In this document: piece after piece, positions 25,288-32,352 of the stretch
Numbering within the stretch: the first letter of the stretch is position 1
Layout of the letters: every line of letters begins with the position of its first letter
Assembly (NCBI GenBank): GCA_002279765.1
Contig: NCCR01000081.1
Coordinates: 1-38,431 of the forward strand
Source of the DNA: Verrucomicrobia bacterium 12-59-8
Lineage (GTDB): Bacteria; Verrucomicrobiota; Verrucomicrobiae; Verrucomicrobiales; Verrucomicrobiaceae
DNA: 38,431 nt
Direction: 5' to 3'
Notes under the pieces: generated by a model
What the model was told of the DNA's origin: nothing
What the model saw: the letters and a program-made list of their open reading frames with translations, nothing else
Database searches by the model: none
Position numbers and translations under genes: made by a program

Positions 25288-25911
25288 TTAGCTTCCAGAC
25301 GCCCGATCTTGTTCACCCAAGCTTGCCTCTGCATTGGTTATATATTGGCTGATACGCTGTTTTTCTCGTTGAATCTCCTCGATCATAGTAGCCATTAGCT
25401 TCCGTTCCTTGTTGCTATCGGACGTCTGTAATTTCACCTGATTCCACTTGGTGGCCAGGCTATCTTGAAGGGTAAGCAACTCATTTGCTGCGCGCTTATG
25501 GACATTAAAAAGGCGTCCTCTTGGATGGAGTCCATCGATGGCAACACAAACGGCTGTCACAAAGCCCAATATAATCACTGCTGTTCCATAACCAAACGAC
25601 TCAAGCGCAGAAGCGCCTAGGCCCCCAAGGATCGCAGGAGTCTTTAACATCCAAAAGTGAAGGCGATCTCGCTGTGCATCCTCTTTGTTTGTGCGAGCCC
25701 AATTTTGAATTTGGCTCATCTCATCAGCGACAACCTGAGCAACAAGATCACCACTTGATGCAGTGGTTTGTTGTTGGCGTGATGATGGTGCGGAGTTAAG
25801 ACGAATTGATTCGTCTATATAACGCGGAGATGGAGGTGAACCAAGCGTCTCATATTGAAAGGGCGGAGGGTCACTCCGAGGTGGGACCGATTTATCTTCC
25901 GATGTTGGCAT
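25288..25911 (-). CDS. Two-TM SLATT-like protein
   Basis: A 207-residue protein with a Pro/Ser-rich N-terminus, an amphipathic segment (VADEMSQIQNWARTNKEDAQRDRLHFWML), two closely spaced TM helices (TPAILGGLGASALESF; GTAVIILGFVTAVCVAIDG) and a long C-terminal helical region (ANELLTLQDSLATKWNQVKL; EREKQRISQYI-like). This layout resembles SLATT-family 2TM effectors linked to nucleotide-signalling conflict systems, but no SMODS or SLOG partner is adjacent, so the assignment is tentative. The gene is clearly more AT-rich than its neighbours, hinting at recent transfer. Confidence 0.6.
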   Translation of the reverse strand: MPTSEDKSVPPRSDPPPFQYETLGSPPSPRYIDESIRLNSAPSSRQQQTTASSGDLVAQVVADEMSQIQNWARTNKEDAQRDRLHFWMLKTPAILGGLGASALESFGYGTAVIILGFVTAVCVAIDGLHPRGRLFNVHKRAANELLTLQDSLATKWNQVKLQTSDSNKERKLMATMIEEIQREKQRISQYITNAEASLGEQDRASGS

Positions 25912-26054
25912 ATTGGTTTTAGAAAAGTAATGCCCTCCCGTAAGGATGAAGCTAGAAGAGCAACCAGCATTGACAACTGGAATCGTTCACTGCGATGCCT
26001 AAAATAGATTCCAGACATCGTTCAACCTTCGCGCCGGAACGTACGAGAGCTCAT

Positions 26055-26152
26055 GTAGGTGATCTGTTTGCCCACCTTTAGAGTGGGCGGGGCAATGGCG
26101 TTTTCCATGAGCTGGGGGGATCTCGCCGTAAAGGCGGGAAACGGTGAGAGCA
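26055..26152 (-). pseudogene. Decayed copy of the 3' end of the DUF3987-like gene
   Basis: About 98 bp here align with the last coding region of the gene at 27162-28886 (matching 27180-27278). Shared blocks include TTTGCCCACCTT, GAGCTGGGGG and ATCTCGCCGTA. A 2-bp deletion breaks the frame, and homology does not extend upstream. One reading keeps KVGKQITY where the intact gene has KVGKCITY. It is a remnant of a second copy of that gene or element. Confidence 0.7.
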
Positions 26153-26184
26153 CGTCAGCAGTTTTTGAAGCGGCAAAAATCTCA

Positions 26185-26358
26185 TCATCTGCTCGCATCG
26201 GTTTCTGAAGCAGGTGCTGGAACTTCGTCGTCCTCATGCACAAACTGTTCATCGGAGCCGAGGTAATCATAGAACAGAGCTCTCGAACATTCAGGGCAGC
26301 AAAACCCCGGGCACGCGGCAAATCCGTTCTCGGCGGAAACTCGCCAATTACTCCCCAT
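26185..26358 (-). CDS. Small Cys-rich, acidic protein (57 residues)
   Basis: An open frame of 57 codons. It contains a cysteine cluster CPGFCCPEC (about 16-24), then SRALFYDYLGSDEQFVHED and an acidic Pro/Ala tail ending in SETDASR. The Cys spacing could form a zinc ribbon half or knuckle. I do not recognise a family and there is no Shine-Dalgarno sequence. The amino acid pattern looks protein-like and not like a shadow frame. It lies between the decayed DUF3987 tail and the DUF5615 gene in an otherwise empty stretch. Confidence 0.4.
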   Translation of the reverse strand: MGSNWRVSAENGFAACPGFCCPECSRALFYDYLGSDEQFVHEDDEVPAPASETDASR

Positions 26359-26406
26359 TCACCGGGCGGGCGGATGCGGCAGCAGTAGCCTCCAGACAGA
26401 AACCGG

Positions 26407-26781
26407 TCATGAGATCGGTGAAATCGGCAGATGACGAAGGCGCACGCGATGGCCTGAGATCGTCAGCAGCGCGCCGGTGGTGAGCGCTGTCTCTGCGAGT
26501 GCGATGGCCGCGCAGACGTGGTCGCGGGACGCAGGATCAAATTCATTGTCCATGCGCAGAAGAATGACGCTGGGGCCGCTCTGCTGCGTGGTGTAGAGGA
26601 GTTGGGAGAAATCCAGATCCTGGGTGAGCACCACCTGCTGGTGCTCCCGTGCCCAGTTCATGAGAACTGTATCCGGGGCATTGCCCGGCCCGAGCGTGCT
26701 CCAGTGGCAGGCCTCCCAGCCATGGGAGGTGAGCAGGGGCACCCAGTCCGGACTCAGATTCATGTCCACCAGCAGCTTCAT
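26407..26781 (-). CDS. DUF5615 PIN-like toxin
   Basis: A 124-residue PIN-like protein. It opens with KLLVDMNLSPDWVPLLTSHGWEACHW, and the acidic residues of the nuclease-like site appear in LVDMNLS and VVLTQDLDFSQLL, as in DUF5615 (PF18480). It is probably an RNase toxin. It overlaps the upstream DUF433 gene by 4 bp, the standard arrangement for this pair. Confidence 0.85.
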   Translation of the reverse strand: MKLLVDMNLSPDWVPLLTSHGWEACHWSTLGPGNAPDTVLMNWAREHQQVVLTQDLDFSQLLYTTQQSGPSVILLRMDNEFDPASRDHVCAAIALAETALTTGALLTISGHRVRLRHLPISPIS

Positions 26782-27005
26782 GCAGCGGCCATGGCAAGCT
26801 CTTCATCATCCACGCGCAAGGCGGCATAGCTCAGGCAGGCGTCAATGTCCGCCGCTTCCAGATAGGGATAGGCCGCGAGGATCTGCTCGGGCGTGCGGTG
26901 ATTGGCCAGCTGGCGCAGGATGTTCGCAGCCGTGACACGGAGGCCGCGAATGCAGGGCTTTCCAGACATGACAGCGGGATCAAGGGTGATGCGGTCCGTG
27001 CTCAT
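26778..27005 (-). CDS. DUF433 antitoxin
   Basis: A 75-residue protein: ITLDPAVMSGKPCIRGLRVTAANIL, then LANHRTPEQILAAYPYLEAADIDACLSYAA. These are the conserved segments of DUF433, a small winged-helix-like antitoxin that partners DUF5615 or VapC-like toxins. The start at 27005 gives the normal family length; the frame is open 12 codons further. It probably controls its own promoter in the 27006-27160 gap. Confidence 0.88.
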   Translation of the reverse strand: MSTDRITLDPAVMSGKPCIRGLRVTAANILRQLANHRTPEQILAAYPYLEAADIDACLSYAALRVDDEELAMAAA

Positions 27006-27090
27006 GGCGGTGATATTACTGAACAGACGGCGAGTTTGCAAAGACTGTGGCAGAATTCGCCGTGCCAGGACTTGTGGCGCGTGCTGCCGC

Positions 27091-27108
27091 CCGCCCCTCG
27101 CGGGGCGG
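27091..27108. other. GC hairpin downstream of the DUF3987-like gene
   Basis: A perfect 7-bp stem CCGCCCC / GGGGCGG with loop TCGC, adjacent to the single repeat copy at 27114-27161. It has no T-run, so it is not a classical terminator. Confidence 0.5.
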
Positions 27109-27113
27109 GGAGG

Positions 27114-27161
27114 GAAACTTCCGCAACTTCAACATCTTCTGCGGGGGGGTATACACGCGCG
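27114..27161. repeat. Intergenic copy of the 63-bp repeat family
   Basis: A single partial copy of the repeat found three times inside the adjacent gene. About 34 of 40 positions match the copy at 28412-28454, including CTTC, GCAACTTC and TTCTGCGGGGGGGT. It is in the opposite orientation relative to the coding copies and abuts the gene's stop codon. Confidence 0.7.
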
Positions 27162-28886
27162 TCAGTCCCACTGAAAGGTGTAGGTGATGCATTTGCCCAC
27201 CTTGGAGCGGATGCGGCAGTGGCCCTTCTCGGTGAGCTGGGGGAGGATCTCGCCGTAGAGGCGGGAGACGGTGAGGGCGCCCTGGCGGCCTGGATTGGCG
27301 GCAAAGCGGCGGGTCAGCTCCGTGCGGGTGTAGTCCGCGCTGCGCTGGCCGGGGTGGTCTCCGCTGATTTGGGACAGCAGCCACTCCCCGGTGTCCGCCA
27401 CCAGGACACGCCGGCTCTGGGCCTCCAGCTCCATGAGGGCGTCCAGACAGGCGTCCTGGTGCTGTTCGGCCAGGGCAAGGACATCCTGGGTGATGGTGTA
27501 GGGGTCTGAGATGCTGCCCCTGGCCCACCGGCAGGCCTGAAAGATCACGGCCAGCTTCAGGCAGCGGGCGGGGCTTTCATTGAGGCTGGAAAGCAGGCTC
27601 TCCTCTCCGCTGGTGTATCCTGGTATTTGCTTGCAGCGCTCGCGGTTGCGCTTCTGCAGGCTGATCCAGTACTCCCGTGCCTCCTGGGTGAAGCTGTTCG
27701 CCCCCACCACGCCTTGAAGGTCGGACAGCTTGCGAAACTGCTCTGCCAGTTCGTCGAGTGCGGCACCTTCCAGGCTGCGCGGCCACCAGATCTCCCGTGC
27801 CTGCTGGCTGGCCAGGTAGAAGCCAAAGCGGCGGCGCAGCCCGCTGCCCGCCTCCAGATTGTCCAGCCGTGCCACCCCAAAGGTGGCTCCGATGCAGAGG
27901 CTCAGCGTGGCCTGCGGGATGTGGCGCTCTGAGCTGCCGCCTTCGTGCAGCTTGCGCTCCCGCAGGTAGTTCTGGGTCCAGGGGCTGCCATCGTAGAGCT
28001 TCAGGTACCTGGCAGACACCTCCTTGCCGTGGGCGCTGGTCTCCCAGGTGCGCAGCAGGGTGTTGCCCTCATCCTCAAACTGCATCCGGTGCGGCTGCTG
28101 CTCAAAGGAGTCAAACAGCGCGGAGTCGCTCGCATTGCCATACAGCAGATCACTGCTCATGAGGATCTTCTGGGCGATCTTTTCCGCCGGCTTGAAGGTG
28201 GTGCTCTTGCGCAGCCCGGCGGGAGTGGCGATGAAGTTGTACATTGTCAGCGGCTTGCTGCCGCCAAAGTCCAGCGTGACATTGGGCGTCAGCAGTCTGC
28301 CACACAGAGAGAGGATGGGTGCCAAGATGAGGCCGTCCGGCAGCTCCGAGACCTTTCGCACGAAGTCGCGGTAGTCCGCCAGGATGGAATCCTCCGGGAT
28401 GGGGTGCTCCCGCGTACACCCCCCCGCAGAATTTGTGGAAGTTGCAGAAGATTCTCTGATGGCAGGCACTGCCTGCATACTCCTCTCCGCTGCGGATGTG
28501 GAGGGTGCGGACGTTTTTCGGGCGGCTGGTTCTGCCTGCGTACGCCCCCCCGAGGTATTTGGGGAATTTGGGGAGGTTTCTCCGCTGCCGGGCGGCTTGG
28601 GCTTGTACCAGTCGGGGACGGGAGCGTCCACGGGGCGGAGGTGCCGCGTCCAAGGTTTCGAGGAGTGCGGGTTTTTGTAGAGGGCCAGCTCCTCCGCCGT
28701 GGGGACGAAGGGGGTGACGAGCTCGCGCAGCTCAGGCGCAGTCTCTGCTGTCCGGAGCGGCGGAGGCGCGGGCGCAGGGCCCGGCTCAGGCGGCGGAGTA
28801 TGGCCGGATGCCGGGCGCTGACGCCGCAGCTTCATCGCCTCCATTTCCGCCAGCTCTTCCTCGGTAGGGATAAAAGGGGTAACCAT
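27162..28886 (-). CDS. DUF3987-like P-loop protein with in-frame repeats
   Basis: About 574 residues from the ATG at 28886. Residues 1-100 are Pro-rich and contain two copies of VTPF[IV]PTxEELA (2-13, 57-68). Residues 102-164 are three 21-residue repeats. From about 165 the body resembles DUF3987 helicase/primase-associated proteins: LILAPILSLCGRLL, TMYNFIATPAGLRKSTTF (Walker A position), MQFEDEGNTLL (Walker B-like), KLYDGSPWT, LRRRFGFYLASQ, and a C-terminal winged-helix-like tail (LTVSRLYGEILPQLTEKGHCRI). The Walker A has Arg where Gly is usual (LRKS). It probably acts in replication of a mobile element or in host conflict. No integrase or phage gene is near. Confidence 0.65.
   Translation of the reverse strand: MVTPFIPTEEELAEMEAMKLRRQRPASGHTPPPEPGPAPAPPPLRTAETAPELRELVTPFVPTAEELALYKNPHSSKPWTRHLRPVDAPVPDWYKPKPPGSGETSPNSPNTSGGRTQAEPAARKTSAPSTSAAERSMQAVPAIRESSATSTNSAGGCTREHPIPEDSILADYRDFVRKVSELPDGLILAPILSLCGRLLTPNVTLDFGGSKPLTMYNFIATPAGLRKSTTFKPAEKIAQKILMSSDLLYGNASDSALFDSFEQQPHRMQFEDEGNTLLRTWETSAHGKEVSARYLKLYDGSPWTQNYLRERKLHEGGSSERHIPQATLSLCIGATFGVARLDNLEAGSGLRRRFGFYLASQQAREIWWPRSLEGAALDELAEQFRKLSDLQGVVGANSFTQEAREYWISLQKRNRERCKQIPGYTSGEESLLSSLNESPARCLKLAVIFQACRWARGSISDPYTITQDVLALAEQHQDACLDALMELEAQSRRVLVADTGEWLLSQISGDHPGQRSADYTRTELTRRFAANPGRQGALTVSRLYGEILPQLTEKGHCRIRSKVGKCITYTFQWD
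28412..28600 (-). repeat. Three tandem 63-bp repeats inside the DUF3987-like gene
   Basis: The anchor GCGTAC or GCATAC recurs at 28412, 28475 and 28538, exactly 63 bp apart, so each unit encodes 21 residues and the frame is preserved. The peptides share the pattern E/K-[ST]-S-[AP]-x-S-[TP]-[NS]-x-[SA]-G/A-G/E-x-[TS]-[RQM]. A fourth copy lies outside the gene at 27114-27161. Confidence 0.8.
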
Positions 28887-28914
28887 AAAAATAGAAAGGG
28901 TAGGGGTGGAAGGT

Positions 28915-29232
28915 TTAGCGTTTGCGGCGGGCCTGGGTGCGGGAGCGCGGCGCGGGGGGCGGCCGGTTGCGGATCTCCTCCATCCGCTGGTCCACCTCCT
29001 CCGCTGTGAGCATCTCCACTTCTGGAAGGGTGCCGGGCGGGGCTTTGGCCGCACGCGCCAGCGCCTCCTCCACCGTCTGCGCCACGGGCGCGCCGGCATA
29101 CGGATCATACGTGTGCCGCCATACGGGCCTGCGGGGGCCGGGCTTGGAGATCACCAAATTGGCCAGTTGTTCGGAGGTGAGGACAAACTGGCTGAGGGGT
29201 GGGCGGGGGGTCTTGTTTGGAGGTGTGTTCAT
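28915..29232 (-). CDS. Small Pro/Arg-rich protein, likely partner of the DUF3987-like protein
   Basis: A 105-residue protein with no recognised family. It starts MNTPPNKTPRPPLSQ, has a motif FVLTSEQLANL (about 16-26), then HTYDPYAGAPVAQTVEEALARAAK, a helical segment (LTAEEVDQRMEEI) and a basic, Pro-rich tail (RSRTQARRKR). FVLTSEQLA matches the F[IV]PTxEELA motif that occurs twice in the next gene, which begins 28 bp downstream. The two are probably co-transcribed and may share a binding partner. The ATG lies next to an AT-rich stretch that could hold the promoter. Confidence 0.65.
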   Translation of the reverse strand: MNTPPNKTPRPPLSQFVLTSEQLANLVISKPGPRRPVWRHTYDPYAGAPVAQTVEEALARAAKAPPGTLPEVEMLTAEEVDQRMEEIRNRPPPAPRSRTQARRKR

Positions 29233-29655
29233 GATGATATTTTGTGGTTTTGGGTTTCTGGTTCCTTGTCTTTGATTTTTAGGGATAGGTATTTTCTGGT
29301 TTGTCGTGGTAGCATGCGGGCGCGCCTGGGCATGGAAATGCCGGATAGGCGCGGAGACCGCGTGCGGTTGAGCGTGGTGGGCCGGAAGCCGTCGGCGGCT
29401 TCAGCGTCTTGCGGTGGGTGCGATGCCAGAGTTCTTCACTGCCGCTTCGCTGTCATCTCTGCTGCAGGCCGCGTTCTTCACGCCGGCCCTTCTTCAGGAA
29501 TAGAGACAGACTTGGGTCCGTTTTTGAAATGTCAAGCAAGGTTGCAGAAAATAACGCATTTCATCGCAGCAAGCGTTGAATCATGGTATGAACTGTCAGC
29601 CACGAACGGGAACCGGTCCAAGACGGGCGTCATCCATTTTCGGAGCTGAGACGAT
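29233..29655. other. Gene-poor stretch with an AT-rich patch and a hairpin
   Basis: No coding frame I can support. The first 70 bp are AT-rich and probably hold the promoter of the small protein and DUF3987-like unit. A bulged hairpin lies at 29321-29353 (outer stem CGCGCCT / AGGCGCG, inner stem GGCAT / ATGCC). The open plus-strand frame across this region is a shadow of the minus-strand genes. Confidence 0.5.
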
Positions 29656-29865
29656 TCAACAGCGTGCCGTCAGTTCCCACACCAACGCTCTGCCGGTGCC
29701 TTTGCGCCGCACCAGGCCGATCTCCTCTTCCAGCCTGCGCGTCCACTCCGGGCAGGGCCGCTCGTATGGCAGGGCGAGCGTCTCCCGCAGCTCCACCCAC
29801 GTCGCGCCCTGGCGCTTCCGTTTCAGGTGCTGCTGGATGGCGGCTTTGAACTCGACGTATTGCAT
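29656..29865 (-). CDS. Small conserved hypothetical, winged-helix-like
   Basis: A 69-residue protein: MQYVEFKAAIQQHLKRKRQG, then ATWVELRETLALPYERPCPEW, TRRLEEEIGLVRRKGTGRALVWEL. The helix-helix-helix-strand-turn-strand pattern and basic surface look like a compact winged helix that could bind DNA or RNA. I recall similar short proteins in other bacteria but can assign no function. The start at 29865 gives a clean N-terminus; a longer overlapping frame is on another phase. Confidence 0.6.
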   Translation of the reverse strand: MQYVEFKAAIQQHLKRKRQGATWVELRETLALPYERPCPEWTRRLEEEIGLVRRKGTGRALVWELTARC

Positions 29866-29932
29866 GGCGGAGTCTGGATGATGGGAAGCTCAATGACGGA
29901 GGGGCAGTGAAAAAGAGGGATTTTGCCGGTGT

Positions 29933-30427
29933 TCACAATCGATCCGCCTCACGCTCTAGGGTGGTATCCATGCCTCGAAGGATGCCGCGCAATGGATCCA
30001 CTTGATGAGGATCATCTATTGATGTCCCCCCTGGCAGTCCGCCCCGGCTCCTTGGAACTTCGCCAGCCCAGAACTGATTGAGGCCGTGCCATGCAGAGGC
30101 GCTGACGGGCAGCAGGAATGGAAGAAACGCATCCGCAGAAACATTGGAATGTCCCCAGATGTTTTGAATGCTTTCCAAAATTCCGATGGTGGCAAACTCC
30201 CGTGTGTAGGGGTCGCAATCTGTGTGAAGACGCTCGATGAACTCAGCGATGGCAGGAAACTCAGCGCGCTGATCGGAAAGATGAAGCGAGAGCAGGTGTC
30301 TCGCGAACGCACCCGCCTGAATGTAAGGCAAGTCTCCGCCGTCATCGGCGCAGCACTCCATGAACGCGGGTCCGAACGACGGACAGGCTTCCAGCCAGAG
30401 TGCGGCGATGTCAGGTTTCGTTATCAC
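29933..30427 (-). CDS. DUF7674-like hypothetical protein
   Basis: A 164-residue soluble protein. The segments WLEACPSFGPAFMECCADDGGDLPYIQAGAFARHLL, FPAIAEFIERLHTDCDPYTREFATIGILESIQNIW and AFLPFLLPVSASAWHGLNQFW match the pattern I associate with the DUF7674 family. No catalytic motif is evident. It starts with GTG at 30427, overlapping the stop of the upstream DUF1330 gene (GTGA), so the two are translationally coupled. Confidence 0.65.
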   Translation of the reverse strand: MITKPDIAALWLEACPSFGPAFMECCADDGGDLPYIQAGAFARHLLSLHLSDQRAEFPAIAEFIERLHTDCDPYTREFATIGILESIQNIWGHSNVSADAFLPFLLPVSASAWHGLNQFWAGEVPRSRGGLPGGTSIDDPHQVDPLRGILRGMDTTLEREADRL

Positions 30428-30717
30428 ATGGGCACCCCATCAATCGCAAAGAACTGCGCCACCGCAGCGCCTTCGCGCAGGGTCCTGGCGTGTTGATACT
30501 CTTCCGAATGGAAGAACTGCTGGGCGGCTTCATACGTGGGAAACTCCAGGATCACCACGCGGTTGGTCTCCTGCGGTCCTTCGAGCGTCATCGACTCACC
30601 ACCACGCGCGATGAAACGACCGCCGTATTGCGCGATCATGCCGGGCGTCAGCTTCATGTACTCCGAGTAGCGGGGCCAGTCCGTGACCTGCACGCGTCCG
30701 ATGATGTAGGCTGCCAT
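30424..30717 (-). CDS. DUF1330 family protein
   Basis: A 97-residue ferredoxin-fold protein: AAYIIGRVQVTDWPRYSEYMKLTPGMIAQYGGRFIARGGE, then RVVILEFPTYEAAQQFFHSEEYQHARTLREGAA, the standard DUF1330 pattern (dimeric alpha/beta barrel superfamily). The biochemical role is unknown. It is the first gene of a two-gene unit with the DUF7674-like gene. The 179-nt gap upstream to pyrE shows no feature I can name beyond a short A-rich imperfect repeat. Confidence 0.88.
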   Translation of the reverse strand: MAAYIIGRVQVTDWPRYSEYMKLTPGMIAQYGGRFIARGGESMTLEGPQETNRVVILEFPTYEAAQQFFHSEEYQHARTLREGAAVAQFFAIDGVPM

Positions 30718-30896
30718 GGTTTCAGAGTTTTGAGGGTTCGTACGAGCAAGCGCTGGCAGCTTGTTGTCTAGGGCTCTCAGGCGAGTTCGGCGACAGGGCG
30801 CGAGAACGGGCTGAGGGATTGTAAACTGGGAACTGAAAACTGAGAATTGAAAATGGGCCGGAGGGGGGACAGGCCGGAATGCCTGTCTTACTCACC

Positions 30897-31466
30897 TCAC
30901 ACCAAGTCCGCACGCGTGAACGCAGCCACGACGGGGTAGCCTTTGCTCTCGATGGCTTCGCGACCGCCTTCGGAGCGATCCACGAGGATCAAAGCGAAGG
31001 CGACTTTGCCGCCTTCTTCTTCGATGGCTTCGATGGCCTTCAAGGTGGAGCCGCCGGTGGTGATGACGTCATCGACAACGACGATGGGCTGGCTGGGGAT
31101 GAAGTTGCCTTCGATGCGTTTGCCACGGCCATGGCCTTTGGGCTCCTTGCGCACGACGAAGGCCTGCACGGGCGGCGTGTCTCGCTCGATGCTGGAGCTC
31201 ATGGAGACAGCGAGCGTGATGGGGTCTGCACCCATGGTCAGGCCGCCGAGGGAGCCGATGCTGATGCCGAGCTGCTCTTCTTTTTCACGCAGCAGCGCAT
31301 GCAGCACACGGCCCACGAGCACCGCGCCACGGGCGTCGAGCGTGGTCACGCGGCAGTCCACGTAGAGATCGCTCTCCTTGCCGGAGGCGAGGGTGAATTT
31401 GCCAGTCTTGATGGACTTGGCTTGAAGGAGCTGGCGAAGTTCTTCGCGGTCTTGCTGGATGGACAT
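30897..31466 (-). CDS. pyrE: Orotate phosphoribosyltransferase
   Basis: Makes OMP from orotate and PRPP in pyrimidine synthesis. The 189-residue protein has FTLASGKESDLYVDCR (substrate side), IGSLGGLTMGADPITLAVSM, QAFVVRKEPKGHGRGKRIEG (flexible catalytic loop) and the PRPP-binding VVVDDVITTGGST. Its length is normal. It lies 35 nt upstream of nothing obviously pyrimidine-related; the next gene upstream on its strand is a hypothetical with which it may be co-transcribed. Confidence 0.95.
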   Translation of the reverse strand: MSIQQDREELRQLLQAKSIKTGKFTLASGKESDLYVDCRVTTLDARGAVLVGRVLHALLREKEEQLGISIGSLGGLTMGADPITLAVSMSSSIERDTPPVQAFVVRKEPKGHGRGKRIEGNFIPSQPIVVVDDVITTGGSTLKAIEAIEEEGGKVAFALILVDRSEGGREAIESKGYPVVAAFTRADLV

Positions 31467-31501
31467 GGACTTGGGGAGGCTGGTTGGCTGGATTCTCGAT
31501 G

Positions 31502-32320
31502 CTAGTTGCTGGATTCAGTGGCGGCGTCGGTGGCGGCGCTGTCGGAAATGGTTTCTGCTTCAGGCTCGGCTTCAGAATCAGATTCGGCCTCTGATTCTAC
31601 GGCAGGTTCTTCAGCCTCGGGCTCGATCTCGGGCTCATCCTCCGTGGCAGGTTCAGGCTCTGCCTCTGTCTCTTCCGTGGGTTCGGGATGGGTGGCTTCG
31701 TCAGAGGTGGCAGGAGGAGCGTCATCAGGCTCTTTCGGTCCCTCGGCATCCGGCGTGGGGACGACACCATCCACGGTGAGCGTGACGCCCACGGCCTTGG
31801 CGGCATCGGCGGCAGGGCCCCCGAAGGCGAGGAGGGTGGCGACTTCGTCCTGCATGTCGGCGATTTCGTCGAGCTTCAGTTCGGGATCGCGCACGATGAA
31901 GATTTCGCCGGTCTTCCTGTTTTCGTAGAAGAGCATCTTGGCACCATCGACTTCCTTCTCGGCGGTCTGCGTGAGCTGGCGTTTCCGCTCCAGCATGAGG
32001 GCGAGGATGTAGCGTGCGTTCTCGGTCCTGGGATCGCCATCTTCAATGAAGCGCTGGAGCAGGGCCTGGGCGCTTTCCTTCGGGGCGATCTCTGGCTTGG
32101 CCTCGGCGAGGACTTTGGAATAGACCGTTTTCCAGGCAGCGACGGGCTTGCGCTGCTCCACCTCCTGCGCCCACGCCTCGGCGCAGACATCACGCCTTAC
32201 GTAGCCGTTTTCCTCCGGATCGAAGTAGATGGTGGTGTGGAAGACCTCGCCGTCCTCAAACGGGCGGTTGGTGAGGGCACATGCGTGCGCGCGGCTGCGG
32301 ATGGACCAGTTTTGCTGCAT
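31502..32320 (-). CDS. Hypothetical protein with very acidic C-terminal tail
   Basis: A 272-residue protein. The N-terminal part (about 1-70) begins QQNWSIRSRAHACALTNRPFEDGEVFHT, with a Cys-containing turn reminiscent of a small zinc-binding treble clef, then YVRRDVCAEAW. A middle helical region (about 75-165) contains RYILALMLERKRQL and FYENRKTGEIFIVRDPEL. From about residue 185 to the end the sequence is almost only Glu, Asp, Pro, Ser, Thr and Ala. I have seen similar proteins beside LPS-export genes in Verrucomicrobiota, but no function is known. It lies 32 nt from the LptF/G gene, on the same strand. Confidence 0.7.
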   Translation of the reverse strand: MQQNWSIRSRAHACALTNRPFEDGEVFHTTIYFDPEENGYVRRDVCAEAWAQEVEQRKPVAAWKTVYSKVLAEAKPEIAPKESAQALLQRFIEDGDPRTENARYILALMLERKRQLTQTAEKEVDGAKMLFYENRKTGEIFIVRDPELKLDEIADMQDEVATLLAFGGPAADAAKAVGVTLTVDGVVPTPDAEGPKEPDDAPPATSDEATHPEPTEETEAEPEPATEDEPEIEPEAEEPAVESEAESDSEAEPEAETISDSAATDAATESSN

Positions 32321-32352
32321 CAACGAAGGTTTAACGTTTCAGGTTCGAAGTT

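Noticed and set aside
27091..27108. Terminator for the DUF3987-like gene
   Set aside because: The stem is good but no T-run follows on the relevant strand, so I list it only as a hairpin.
28412..28600. Possible CRISPR-like array
   Set aside because: Only three units, diverged throughout with no separate spacers, and in frame within a gene; no cas genes.
28906..29649. 247-codon plus-strand frame over the small Pro/Arg-rich gene and the gap
   Set aside because: Low-complexity composition and antisense to a better supported small gene; no domain visible.
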